The position numbers and the translations under genes are program-made. DNA of 64,000 bases from Pollenia angustigena (lineage: Eukaryota > Arthropoda > Insecta > Diptera > Polleniidae), in NCBI GenBank assembly GCA_930367215.1, contig OV884059.1, positions 25,630,945-25,694,944 of the forward strand, read 5' to 3'. Of this stretch, positions 34,136 through 45,920 are shown piece by piece. How positions within the stretch are numbered: the stretch's first letter is position 1; each line of letters starts with the position of its first letter. The notes under the pieces were generated by a model. The model did not search any database, was not told where the DNA came from, and worked only from the letters and a program-made list of their open reading frames with translations.

Positions 34136-36998
34136 TGGTGGTCTTCCTTCAGCAGCTGGCCTGGCGGGCAACGCCTTTCCTGGTTTGGCAGCCGATGAAA
34201 ATATGCGCTTAGCTTTTGAACGTGAAATGTCTAAATTTCAACAGCAGCAGCATGCCGCACAACCTCCAAACTTTGCCAACTTCTCTAGTCTCATGGCTTT
34301 GCAGCAGCAAATGTTGAATGGTGCCCAGGATCTAAGTTTGGCTACAGATGATAAGCCCAAGGATAATAATAAAATAAATGGTCAGCGCTCATCATTTGAG
34401 GGCTCTCAAAACTCCTTAAGCAACCACGGCCAAACCACACCCAATGCCAAAGATTCTAACTCCTCTGAAGTGGAAAGACTTTATCCGGGTTTGGTGAAAT
34501 CGGAACAGGGAAACAAAACTCCAGCTCCGTTGGCTTCAAGTAATGCTTCAACCGCCAATACTAACTCGGCCGCTCCCAGTCCTCTCAGCAATTCCATACT
34601 CCCGCCTGCTATGACACCCAATGAGGAATTCTCTGCCACAGCCAGTCCTTTGCAGCGTATGGCCTCTATAACCAACTCATTAATTACCCAGCCTCCAGTT
34701 CCACCTCACCACAATACCCCGCAGAGACCCACGAAAGCCGTCTTGCCTCCTATTACCCAACAGCAATTCGACATGTTTAACAATCTTAACACCGAAGACA
34801 TAGTGCGTCGTGTTAAGGAAGCTTTATCACAGTATTCCATATCTCAGCGTTTATTTGGTGAATCAGTATTGGGTTTATCCCAAGGTTCTGTTTCGGACCT
34901 CTTGGCAAGACCGAAACCCTGGCATATGCTTACCCAAAAGGGCCGGGAACCTTTTATACGTATGAAAATGTTTCTGGAAGATGAAAATGCTGTACACAAA
35001 TTGGTAGCTTCGCAATATAAAATTGCTCCCGAGAAGTTGATGAGAACTGGTAATTACAGTGGTTCTCCTCAAATACCCCAGGGGTTGGCCAACAAAATGC
35101 AGGCCTCTTTGCCCATGCAGAAAATGATGAGCGAACTGAAATTGCAAGAACCAGCGCATATCATGCAACAAATGCAGGCAGCAGCCGTAATGTCAGCAGC
35201 TATGCAACAGCACCAGCAACAACAGGCAGCCGCCGTACAACAAAGTCAGCAGCAAGCTGCTCAAGCGGCAGTACAGGCCGCACAAGCTGCTGCCGCAGCC
35301 CAGGCAGCTCAACAGCATCATCAGAACATGTTGCTAACATCACCGGGTCTGCCTCCGCAGCATACTATTGCCCTGCCGGCAGCCAACTCTCAGCCTACAT
35401 CAGGCAATAGCACACCTGCGGGTCCTACACCCGATAAGAAACCCATGATGATGCCCATACACTCACCCCACCAAGGCAATGCCATGCGCAATATGCACCA
35501 GCATATGTCACCCACCGTCTATGAAATGGCTGCTTTAACCCAGGATTTGGACACTCAGGTTATCACCACCAAAATCAAAGAGGCCTTGCTAACCAACAAC
35601 ATTGGCCAAAAGATATTTGGGGAAGCTGTTTTGGGCTTGTCTCAAGGTTCGGTATCAGAATTATTAAGCAAGCCAAAACCCTGGCATATGTTATCCATTA
35701 AGGGTCGCGAGCCCTTCATACGCATGCAATTGTGGCTGTCGGATGCCAATAATGTAGAACGTTTGCAGGTCTTAAAAAATGAAAGACGAGAGGCCTCCAA
35801 ACGACGCCGCTCCACGGGAACCAATCAACAAGACAACAGCTCTGATACTTCCAGTAATGATACCAATGATTTCTATACCAGCAGTCCAGGACCCGGTTCA
35901 GTAGGCAGTTCAGGAGCTCCTCCAAATAAAAAACAACGGGTCTTATTCTCCGAGGAACAAAAAGAGGCCTTAAGACTAGCCTTTGCCTTAGATCCTTATC
36001 CCAATGTGGGCACTATTGAATTCTTGGCCAATGAATTGGGTTTGGCAACACGCACCATAACCAATTGGTTCCACAATCATCGTATGCGTTTGAAACAACA
36101 AGTGCCTCATGGTCCTCCCGGCCAAGAGACCAATATACCCACTAGAGAAAACACCAATTCCACACCCTTTGATCCCGTCCAGTTCCGCATTTTATTACAG
36201 CAAAGATTGCTGGAATTGCACAAGGAACGCATGGGTCTAACCGGCAATACCCCCTTGCCCTATCCACCCTATTTTGCAGCGGCCGCTTTATTAGGACGCT
36301 CCTTGGCAGGCATGCCAGGCACTAATCCCCAAAATGCCTTGCCCACCAATGAGGCTGAATTAAGGGCTCTCAACCAAGCCTTTCGGGAGCAAATGTCTGG
36401 CTTGGATTTGTCCATGAGTTCATTAAAACGTGAACGCACCGATGACTTTGAAGATGATTTGGACGAGAGCCATATGTCGGAAAACGAAAACGATGATTTG
36501 GATGATGAGGACAAAACAAGCGAGTACAGAAATCCTGCTTTATCCAGCATGAATGCCCAGCATTTTTTAAATAACATGCGTTCGAACCGAAGAAAACCTG
36601 CCGCTCCACAATGGGTTAATCCGGCCGTGCCAAATGCCAATGAAGCTGAACGTATAATCAATGGTGTGTGTGTTATGCAAGGGGAAGGCGAAGGCCAACA
36701 ACCATCCATAATTGAGGAAGATATGCATAAATCCCTAGACAATGAAGACAATGACATGATGGAGTCGGCTGCTCCTCAATCGGTCATGGAACCCGAAGTG
36801 GTCATTAAACAAGAAAAAGAAGACTGTGAAAGTGATAGCGAGAAAACCAACACTGAGGACAATGCCCACATGAGTGATGAAAGAATTAAGGTGGTTCAAG
36901 AAGACAAGCTAAGAATGGTGCGTGTCAATCGTTTAAGCAATGAAGATGAAACAATAGCAGCTGGAAATAATGCAGCAACAACAGCGTGGAATTATTAA
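34136..36998 (+). CDS. ct: cut last exon: CUT repeats 2 and 3, homeodomain, C-terminus
   Basis: A 2863-nt terminal exon from the acceptor AG (34134-34135) to TAA at 36996-36998. It encodes in order a low-complexity Ser/Ala/Asn linker; CUT repeat 2 at about 34785-35009 (ISQRLFGESVLGLSQGSVSD, RPKPWHML); a Gln/Ala-rich linker (35160-35330); CUT repeat 3 at about 35547-35777 (IGQKIFGEAVLGLSQGSVSE, KPKPWHML); a Ser-rich basic linker (SKRRRSTG); the homeodomain at about 35925-36104; then PPYFAAAALLGR, an acidic region (36430-36520) and a C-terminus ending AATTAWNY. The homeodomain has WFHNHR with His50, Asn51 and Arg53; His at position 50 marks the Cut class. Cut specifies external sense organ, wing margin, Malpighian tubule and neuron dendrite fates in Drosophila. 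The splice site, not the Met at 34116, sets the start of this exon. Confidence 0.97.
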
Positions 36999-39150
36999 GT
37001 TATAAAAGTGAAAATAATGGTGATAGTTTATTGTTAACGAAAGGATAATACAAATTTCTTGCTCTCTTTATGTTGCTTTGTTAAGGCGTATGTAGAAGAG
37101 CAAACCAAAGATACATATTTTAAAGAGAGTTTAAGTTAAATTTTAAAAAATTTTAAAGAAATGTTAAGAGTTTCTGTTTTGTTTTGGAAAGTGCAATGAA
37201 ATTTTGTTTATAAACATAAATTTAGTTTTGGTTTTATTTTTATTAAAAAAAAAAAAAAAAAAAAAAAATGTGATTAACTGTTTGCTCAACGATTTGGAAC
37301 ATAAACGTTGGTTGAGAATTTATTATGGAAAATATTGTTAAAACAAAGTGTTTTTCATAGAAATTTGCTAGGCAAAAAACGATAACGTTCGAAATAGTTA
37401 AGCAGCCAGTAAGTTTATTTTAATTAAAAAAGTTTTACTGGTTAAGTGTAAATATTAAAATTAAAGTTTTTAAAAAAAGCCAGTATGAGAAATTTTAAAA
37501 CAAATAAACACAGAAGAGTATTAAAAATTAAATTAGATTTCTTTTTTAATAAGTTATGCTTGCTTTTTATTTATACTAAACAAGACTGTAATTTATAAGT
37601 TTAATTTTGATTTAAGATGTAATTTTTTTTTTTAATTTTACTTTTAATTTCATGTAAATAGTTTTATTTTTTATTTAATTTTGTTTTGTAAATAATTTAA
37701 AATTTTTTTTAATTCAGTTTTAACTTCCTTTTTTGATCTCACATTTTAACTAAAATATGAATTACAAGAAAATTTTTTTATAAAAAAAAAAATCCAAAAA
37801 AAATATATACAAAATTCTTAACTAATTAAAAAAAAAAGGTAGTTAAACTTTAAAACTTTAAGAAAAAGAATCTCTTTTTTCCAAAACAATAATTATTATT
37901 ATATATAAAATATATACTTGCCCTTAATGTTATAAAAATTAATTATAAAAAGTAGCTTATAATAGCATAAATTTCTTTAAATTTAAACAATTTAGCATAT
38001 CGTTTATTATTATTAATAATTATTACAAAAAAAAAAAAAATAAAACAACCCATAAGTTTTCCAAAAATTAAAAAATTTCTTATTATGGCAAAAAAAAATA
38101 AAAAATCCTAAGTTTTCCTATAATTATTTTAATTAAATTTATTATAAATTAACTTAAATTTTAAGTGTAAATAATAAAATTAAGTCTTTTACTGTAGAAA
38201 ATTATCTATAATTATAAAAGATTAGGTTATAAGTTTAATTTTAATTGTTTTTTGTTATAACAATAATTCAAATTGAAATACTTTTAACCATATTTTTTAT
38301 TATTAATTTATAAAAAAAAGATATTTTTATTTAAACAAAATATGCATTTCTATTTTATAATTGCTTTAGTTAAAACTTAGTTTTATTATTATAATTTTTA
38401 TTAATTTTTAAATAAAAATCGTAAGAAATTATTAAAAAAAAAACAAACTTTCTTTTTTTCTTTTTTTTTCTTTCTTCTAACCGTTAGAAATTAAAAAAAG
38501 GTAGCAACAAAATTTTGGCTTAAATTTTCTTAAACATAAAAAAAAACACAGGGGAACTAAAATCCTCGCAAAAAAAGTTTTATATTAAAAAAACTATCTC
38601 TAAAAAAAGTAGATTTTTTTTGGAAACATTAAAAAAAAAGTTATTTAGTTTAAAATTATAAAACATAAATAAAAAAAAAAAAAACAAATAAAATCATTAT
38701 TAAAAGTAAATCCTAGCTTAAAAAATAAGCCCTGTTTTCTTAAAAAAAAAATCGTACGTAATATTTAAAAAAAAAAAAATAAAGAAAATTAAAGCATTTT
38801 TTATTAAAAAAAAAAAAAAAAAAAACAAACAAACAAACAAAAAACATCAAAATAAAAGAAAATGTATAGAAAAAGGTGCTAAATATTAAAAACAAAAAAT
38901 AACAAAAACAATAAAATTAAAAAAAGAAATACGTAATTTATAAAAAAAAAATATTTGTAATAAATTTAAAAACAAAGTGTAAATATTCTAAAAAAGAACA
39001 GGCACTCTTTTTTTTAATTAAAAATATAATTTGATTTTTCTAAACACTTTTTGTATATAAAAGAATTTAACAAAAAAAAAAAAAAAAATAAATAAAACAA
39101 ACGATTTTTTCATAATTTATTATACAAAAATAATATAATTAACAGACCAT
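36999..39150 (+). other. ct: probable cut 3' UTR and very A/T-rich downstream DNA
   Basis: The 2.1 kb after the stop codon is almost entirely A/T, with a 27-base A run at about 37243-37267. AATAAA polyadenylation words occur repeatedly, the first clear one at 37503-37508, with others at 38173 and throughout 38670-39100. The real cleavage site cannot be chosen by eye, and long A runs make the repeated AATAAA words weak evidence. Confidence 0.5.
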
Positions 39151-40035
39151 ATCATTATATTACAAATAAATAATATTAAAATAAACAAAAAAAAATATAA
39201 AAAATATTAAAACAAACAACAAAAAGGCCATAAAGTGATTTAATATTTACAAAAAAAAAAAAAACTTCCAAATATTGAAACAATATTTAAATTTTTTTTT
39301 TTTTTTTAATTTAATTTATGGCGATTTCTTTTCTGAGAAATATGTTGCATTAATGTTACATGTTCTACAATTTTGTGTTCGTTTGTACAAAAAATACAAC
39401 TGTGGGAAACATTTTCCAGTTCTTTTGTGAATATGTTGATGAAAAACATGCAAGACATGTTGCATATTTTACCCTTACTTTAACTTGAGGTGTTCAAACT
39501 GCCCTGTTTTATAACTTTGGTACTTAATTCTTTATTTGTATAACCAATGTTTTATTTTGTTTGTCATAATGCATACAGCTTAAAATTTTGCAAAAAAATT
39601 GCTTTAAAACACATTAAAATCAAAAAATTCTATTTATTTTATAATCGTTTTTATTTTGCTAAGCCATTAGTGATGTCAATATTTGTTTCCAAGCCATAAT
39701 AGCGTGCAGAAACCGCTCAAATAGCTTTAAAAATCGCTCATGAAGTACATTAATGATGAAAGTGTAATGGTTGTTAATAAAAGCAGCTAATTGTGTTCTA
39801 TTGAAATTGCAGATCATGTAACATTTCCAGTGGTTATAGGTAACATTAGAAAATGTTACATGTATATACTGTAACATATTTTTCTCAGAAAAGAAATCGC
39901 CATTAAAAAATTCAAATAAAACACCGAATTTTAAAATTTGTTTAATTTTGGGCCTATTTCACCAATTCACTATATAAATAACAATTTATCCCAATAAGCA
40001 ATTTTGCTGGAAATCAAATGCAAAACAATTGGTAT
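39151..40035. other. AT-rich DNA with an inverted-repeat segment
   Basis: Between about 39318 and 39904 the words GGCGATTTCTTTTCTGAGAA and ATATGTTGCATTAATGTTAC at the left face TTCTCAGAAAAGAAATCGCC and GTTACATGTATATACTGTAACATAT at the right. This suggests an inverted-repeat element of about 590 bp with ends GGCGATTTCTTTTCTGAGAA. TTAA-like A/T flanks prevent a clear target-duplication call. There is no coding sequence. Confidence 0.6.
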
Positions 40036-40043
40036 TCAAGTTT

Positions 40044-40718
40044 CATAGATGGGGGCAGTGCACTCATTTTGCAGTTTCAACTCACAGTTAGTGATAGTGC
40101 AAAAATATTGCAATCATTTTGTTGATGTTGAGTGATGAGTTGCAAATTTGCAGCCTCACTAAACATGAGTGATAGTGATGTTAAAAAATGTTGCACTCAA
40201 AAAAAAAATAGTTTGATTTAAAAAAAAAAAAAGCAATCATCAGCTTATTTGCAACTTTTTTTTCTTCACTCATTTGAGTGCAACTTAAATTTTTGCACTA
40301 ATTTTAAAATTAAAAACTTGTTTTTTCATGATTAAAGCCAATAAATATACCGTTTTTGACAAAATTTTATTTTGTTTAATGTTCTTTACTTATGCATGTC
40401 TTCAAAAGAAATCAAAAACCAAGCACATACAAAGTTACATTTTTTGAATTTTAGTGACACAATATTTGTATGCAGCTTTTTTGATTGCATGTCCAAATTT
40501 TGCACTATTTGATTTGAGTGCAGATTTTTGCATTCAATCTGCGTTTAGTGATAGTGGAAAAATTTGCACTATCACTAAATTTTTTTGGTGGTAGTTAAAA
40601 AAATAGCAATCATCACTAAAGCTGGTAAAAAAGAGTGCAAACTAATTTTTTTGCAGTTTTTTTAGTGATAGTGCGCTGCTGATTTAAATCAATATTTAGT
40701 GCACTACCCCCAACTATG
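40044..40718. mobile_element. hAT-like element with 8-bp target duplication
   Basis: A 675-bp element with inverted ends CATAGATGGGGGCAGTGCAC and CATAGTTGGGGGTAGTGCAC, flanked by the perfect 8-bp repeat TCAAGTTT (40036-40043, 40719-40726). Internally, words such as AGTGATAGTGCAAAA and TGCACTATCACT recur many times in both orientations, likely transposase-binding repeats. There is no transposase, so it is non-autonomous. Confidence 0.82.
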
Positions 40719-40779
40719 TCAAGTTTGAAAATCAAGTATCAAGGGTTGAGATATAGGAAGGCCCCTATTACGGTTCACA

Positions 40780-41318
40780 ACTCAACTCAGTTCCACTCAG
40801 CTTCCACTCCCCAATCTTCTAAACTAATCAACCGGTTTTCTTAAAATTTGGCATGCAGAGAATGTAACATCTGAAAGAGAATAGGGTGTGAAATAGGGTA
40901 AGGGGGCTAAAAGCTCTTCCTCCCTATATTTTCGTAACTAACCAGCCGATTTTTTTGACATTTCGCAGGCAAATAGTGTTACAGTTGGAAAGAACTATAG
41001 CCTATAGTTTTTATTATTTAGGGCGTGAAATAGAGCAAGAGGGGTAAAAGCTCCCCCGCCCTATATCTTCGTAACTAATCAACCGGTTTTCTTAAAATTT
41101 TGCATGCATACACTGTAACATCGGAAAGAGGACAGGACATTAAATAGGGCAACAGGGGTAAAAGCTCCGCCTCCCTATATCTTCTTAACTAATCAATTAA
41201 TTTTCTTGAAATTGGATAGGCAAATAGTGTAACATCTGAAAAGAACTTAAAATTTGGCTAGCAGACACTGTTATATCTGAAAGAAATAAGTTATGTCAAC
41301 GTTTGCCGGGCCAGCTAG
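40780..41318 (+). mobile_element. Helitron-like 3' part with internal tandem repeats
   Basis: Ends CCGGGCCAGCTAG|TA at 41318, the CTAG-type 3' end of insect Helitron-like elements. It holds four tandem units of 114-137 bp that start AACTAATCAACCGG(TTTT) at about 40822, 40936, 41073 and 41188. Each contains TGCA(G/T)(A/G)CA..TGTAACATCTGAAAG and TAAAAGCTC.CC.CCCTATAT words. There is no replication protein. Confidence 0.6.
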
Positions 41319-43430
41319 TATGTACATATATAAAAATTAATTTAATTTAAATTGATATTTAAAAAGAATTGGTGAAATAGGCCCTAAAAATTAAAAGAAT
41401 CCAAAATAATTTCAATAAATTTTTATAAATTTTGAAATAATTTAAAAAAATTGTAAAATCAAATTCCATAATATTCAACTTTTTGAAAATTCGTACATCT
41501 TTAAAACTTGTCTTCCTTTCTTATGGTCCAATAGTTACAAAACAATTAAAAACTTTATCATTTAAAAAAACTAAAACTTTATTTTTACCAGGAATTAGGC
41601 TTTTATTTAAAAAAAAGCATAAAATTCCTGACAGTCCGCCCAAAAAAATTAATAAAATAAAAAAAAAACAAAAACTTTTCTAAGTAAAATTTCTGTTAAA
41701 ATTCTATGACTTGATTTTATCAAACAAATTCTTTACTTAAAAAAAAAATAAAAAAAAATCTTATTTTATTTACAAAAAAATAAATTTTTATTTCAAAAAA
41801 ATAACTTTTATTAAAAAAAATAAATTCTTTTATTTTTATCTTATTAATAAATCTCTTGAAGTAAATATAAAACAGAAAAAAAATATTAAATAAAAAACAT
41901 AAACAATATTATGTAGTTATATCGATAAATAAAAAACACAATATTATTGTAGCATATTTATTTATTATTAACAAAAAAAAAAAAATAACGAAATCCAAAA
42001 AAAAAAATAATGAAATAAAAATAGTGTGAAGTAAATTAAAATCAAATTAAATTTAACATTTAAAAATAAAAACGTAAATTATAAAAATTAAATAATAAAA
42101 AATAACGTAAAAGAAAATTAAATATATTAAATAAAAGATACACAATATTGTATGAATAAAAAATACTTAAAATAAATGGCAGTTTTTATTTAGCAAAAAA
42201 GAAATTTTAATATATTTTTAGGTTATCGGTTGTTAAAGAACTGCAATTTGATATTAATTCATCGCTTTGTGGTCGACCACAATGTCGTTGTTTATACAAA
42301 ACAATCGTCTTCTCCTTTGCTCATTTGCAAATTCTGTGTAGAAAAAACCTTTATTGTTGTTGTTATTCTAAATTGCACTTGTTTTATTTTGTTTCAGTGC
42401 CAGGGCTGCCAAACTGCAATGTGTTTGGCAGAAAGATTTTCCATTTGGTGTTAAGGCGATTTAAAAAAAATTTAAATATTGTTGGCTATTTTTTATGAGC
42501 CATGAATTTGTTTTGAGAATCGTCAAAGTCAATACAAACAAAATAAACACTCTTTTTGGAGTTTTTTGACTTAAAGCATTTTTCTTTTGTGCACAAAATT
42601 TAATTTTTTGAAACAAAAAAAATTAACAAAAACTGAACAAAATTGACTTTTGGCGATTTTTAACAACCGGTTTGACGATGGAGCTCCATCAAATCTGACA
42701 ACACTAGTCAGTGCTTGTTCTTACCTTATTTAGTTAAACGAAGATAATGAGAGAGATTACGCGTAGTTTTAATACGCAATTGATGAAAATGTGATAAATT
42801 AATTTTAAAAAACCATTTAAAGTTTTATTGTTAAGTGTAATCAATTAACTAAATATGAAAAACATAATAGAAAATAGTGTTTGCGAGTTTTTAATAAAAT
42901 TTAAAAAAAATGCTGCAGGTATAACAAGAAATTGTCTTGTATTAAATAAGTTTCAAGAATCTGTTTGTTTTGCAAAAAGTGTTAATTGTGCCAGTAAATA
43001 AAATGTTTAGTTGTTTTTGTTGTCCTATTTTAAAGGAGCAGGTGTATACATATAAAAATCTGCTATTGTTGTTGTTAACATTGTCTTATTTAATAAATCG
43101 AAGATAATGAAAGTGAGTGCTCACGCGTTATTTTAAAACTTCATTTAATTATAAATAAAAAGCAGAGCAATAAAGTGTTTTAAATTTATTAATGAATTAC
43201 CAAAAAAAAACCGCAAAAATTTGAAGTGAAGGCTGTTACATCAGAGTAAGTTTGAAAATGTTCATAACAAAAAACTTTTGAAATCATTAGGAATATTAAC
43301 ACGGCGCGCCGAAAAAATTATTAAATTTTTTTAAACTGTTTATTTAAATACATCAAATACAAAAATAGAATGATGACGAAAAACATATCGAGTCGGTCTG
43401 ATTTTGGTTATATTTCTTCTTCTTACTTGG
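41319..43430. other. very AT-rich DNA, no gene recognised
   Basis: The part from 41400 to 42200 is nearly pure A/T. The part from 42700 to 43250 repeats phrases (TTAAACGAAGATAATGA / AAATCGAAGATAATGA, ACGCGTAGTTTTAA / ACGCGTTATTTTAA) at about 42735 and 43098, a diverged duplication of about 360 bp. The open frame at 42230-42454 shows no domain. Confidence 0.5.
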
Positions 43431-43431
43431 T

Positions 43432-43916
43432 GGCCACACGATCAAGTTTTGCCTTTCAATTCCTTTCAATTTGCAATACACTCTCAGTTTTTTACTAACA
43501 CACTCACACTTTTTGAATTGACCACGAGATGGCTTTCAATTTCACCTTTCCATTTGTTTGGCAACAAGGCGAATTGACTAGAAGGTGGGGTCAAGTCAAC
43601 ATATGGTGTTTTTTTTCGGTGGTCGACTTGTCAAAGTTTGTCTACAAACTAGTTTTTTATGTAAACAAACCTTGTTTTTTACTAGCAATATTTTTGACAA
43701 CCCGACCACAGAAGCATTGTAGTTGTAGAGTTCGTCTTGTTTGGCAATTTACTTTCAATTTAACAGCTGAGTACAAGTCTGTCTCTGTTATTGTTGACAT
43801 CTTGGAAGTAAATTGCTTACAAATTAAGTGCAGCCTACGTCACAGCTTTCAATTTATGGTTATTTTGACAAGCAGTATATGTAAAAGACTATCAACAACA
43901 ACTTGAACGTGTGGCC
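43432..43916. mobile_element. inverted-repeat element with GGCCACACG ends
   Basis: Ends GGCCACACGATCAAGTT (43432-43448) and AACTTGAACGTGTGGCC (43900-43916) are inverted with one mismatch over 17 bp. The 125-residue open frame at 43529-43906 fills the interior but shows no recognisable domain and is Cys/Phe/Leu-rich as in chance frames. No target duplication was found. Confidence 0.6.
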
Positions 43917-44528
43917 GCAGGGTTAGCAAAGGAAAGGATTCAGCAACAGTGTGTGATGAAGAAAAACATTGTGTGCGTATAAATAAGACTTCGTTCAAAA
44001 ATTATTCAAACAGAAAATGTGTCTCAAGCCAGCTGGCCGCTCTGCTCTGCCTTGATCTTCTCCTACAGTGCTCGCTTGTGTGCGCGGCATTGATTGTGCA
44101 GAATCTTTTTTGTCTGATTCAGTAAAATTATTTGTTTGAAATTTATATGAATTTCAGTAAGCTTTTTGTTTGATTCAGTTAAATTATTTGTTTGAAAAAA
44201 TCAGTGTTTTTTTCAATAAACAAAATGCAAATAAATGGTTTGAAAATGCGAATTTGTTTATAGGACCGATTTCAGACAAAAAATTTTTTGATTCTACATA
44301 TTTTTTGTTTGAATTGGAAAAATAATTTTTTCTGTGCGGGAAACAAAAAAAAAAAATTTTAAATTGTCTTGAAAGTAAAAATCTAACTGCTGTTTTTAGA
44401 ACGCGAGCACAAAAGTGACTCGTTTAACTAACATTTAAAGCAAAAACGAAATTTCAAAATTTAAACTTTTGCAGCTTCGTTTTTTATATGTCTGGAAAAA
44501 ATTAGAAGCATAGATGCATTTTCCAATC

Positions 44529-44942
44529 TATCTATATATATAAAACAGGATGTGTGTGTGTGTATGTATGTAACGTATCGACTTCAAAACGGCTGGGCCG
44601 ATTTTGATGAAATTTTCAGGGAATCTTCAGAATATTCAGGCGGGTGACACTGTGACGTCTGATTTTTTATTTTCGGTCTGCGGGCGGAGGGGCGTGGCAA
44701 AATCCAATTTTCATATTGGACCACCAATCACATCTATATAATTTGAACGATTTTTTCTTTAAAATTATCGCCAAGGTCCAACGGAAAGAAAATTTTGCCC
44801 CGCCCCCTTTAACGCCTACTTTTTGCGATTCACCTAAAATCAGAAAACGGCTCCATTGTTCGTTTCTTTTTAACGGATTTTAAAAATCGAACGCAATCAT
44901 TTTTCCTAATTTGGACAGGACAACGTCTGTCGGGTCAGCTAG
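44529..44942 (+). mobile_element. Helitron/Helentron-like element
   Basis: The 5' part reads CTATATATATAAAACAGGAT with a (GT)n run, followed by ACTTCAAAACGGCTGGGCCG and ATTTTGATGAAATTTTCAGG. The 3' end is CGTCTGTCGGGTCAGCTAG|T. This layout is typical of non-autonomous insect Helitron-like repeats. There is no coding capacity. Confidence 0.65.
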
Positions 44943-45169
44943 TTTTTGATAAATTTTTAAAAACAAACATTTTAAAATATTTAATCCAAATTTTCAATAT
45001 TTTTTTTAATCAATACCACAATATTAATTTTAAAATATTGCTAAAAACATATTTTATTTTTTTGCCAAAAAAAATTATGTTTCTAAAACGACTGTGTATC
45101 TTAGAAAAAAGTTGACCTTTACTTAAAGGTAATTTTATTGTCGAGGTGCCTGTGCCACTTTAGCACAAC

Positions 45170-45592
45170 CCTGCAAATAAAATTGGACCACCTGACCCAT
45201 TTTGATAAAATGGACTACTCCATGGACTAGTCCGATGTAATGCAAGCATGGACCATGTCATTGTTAAAAAGTGTTTGTAGTGAGACGACATGTCTTCGTT
45301 TTTTAACGACATGCTTTCGTTTTTAAACGACTTCAAAACTAATCCTCTTGAGTATACCATGGAGTAGTTTTAAAACTACTCCTTAGTGGTCCAAAGGTGG
45401 GTTATATACCATGGAGTAGTTTTAAAACTACTCCTTAGTGGTCCAAAGGTGGGTTATATGGTCCTCTCCTAGGACATCGTAATGTTAAATAGACCAGGTT
45501 TTTTCCATACGTTTGGGTTACTTTTGGACTAGTCCTGGTCCCTTGTGGACTACTCTTTACACGCGTGTTTGGACTGGTCCTATTATTTGCAG
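45170..45592. mobile_element. MITE with CCCTGCAAATAA ends and a duplicated palindrome
   Basis: The left end CCCTGCAAATAAAATTGGAC and the right end (read inward CCCTGCAAATAATAGGACCA) are inverted, with boundaries near 45170 and 45592. Inside, a 52-bp block is perfectly duplicated in tandem (45355-45406, 45407-45458), and each block carries a 22-bp perfect palindrome centred on AGTTTTAAAACT. TAGTCC and GGACTAGTCC words recur. No target duplication was identified. Confidence 0.65.
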
Positions 45593-45607
45593 GGAACATT
45601 CTGCTCC

Positions 45608-45920
45608 TACTTTTTATACCCACACTACTGTATGCGAAGAGGATATTATGTGTTTGTACAAATGTGTATAACACATTTAAATATAGGTTCTGGAACCACC
45701 TTTTGCTGACTCAGAACCAATTTCAGAATCGATATAACCCTCTATCAGGCTGACTGGTTGTCTGTCCAAGTCAAACTTGTGTAAAAGTACAGTTCGCAAT
45801 TTTGGAAATAATTTTCAAATTTGGTACATACATATCTATGGTTTTCTTCCGCAACCACGTAACTCGATTTTTTCTGTCATGAAGGATGGTCGGGCTTGAT
45901 CGACTATACTCTTTTATCTA
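45608..45920 (+). repeat. DINE-like repeat fragment
   Basis: Starts TTTTTATACCCACACTACTG and contains TGACTCAGAACCAATTT, AATCGATATAACCCTC and GGTTGTCTGTCC, in the order seen at the head of the DINE-like repeats in this window. The remainder is absent. Confidence 0.5.

Noticed and set aside
36269..36757. A 162-residue open frame antisense to the last cut exon
   Set aside because: It is a shadow of the cut reading frame on the opposite strand.
43529..43906. A 125-residue open frame on the plus strand
   Set aside because: It fills the interior of an inverted-repeat element, shows no domain and has chance-like Phe/Cys/Leu-rich composition.
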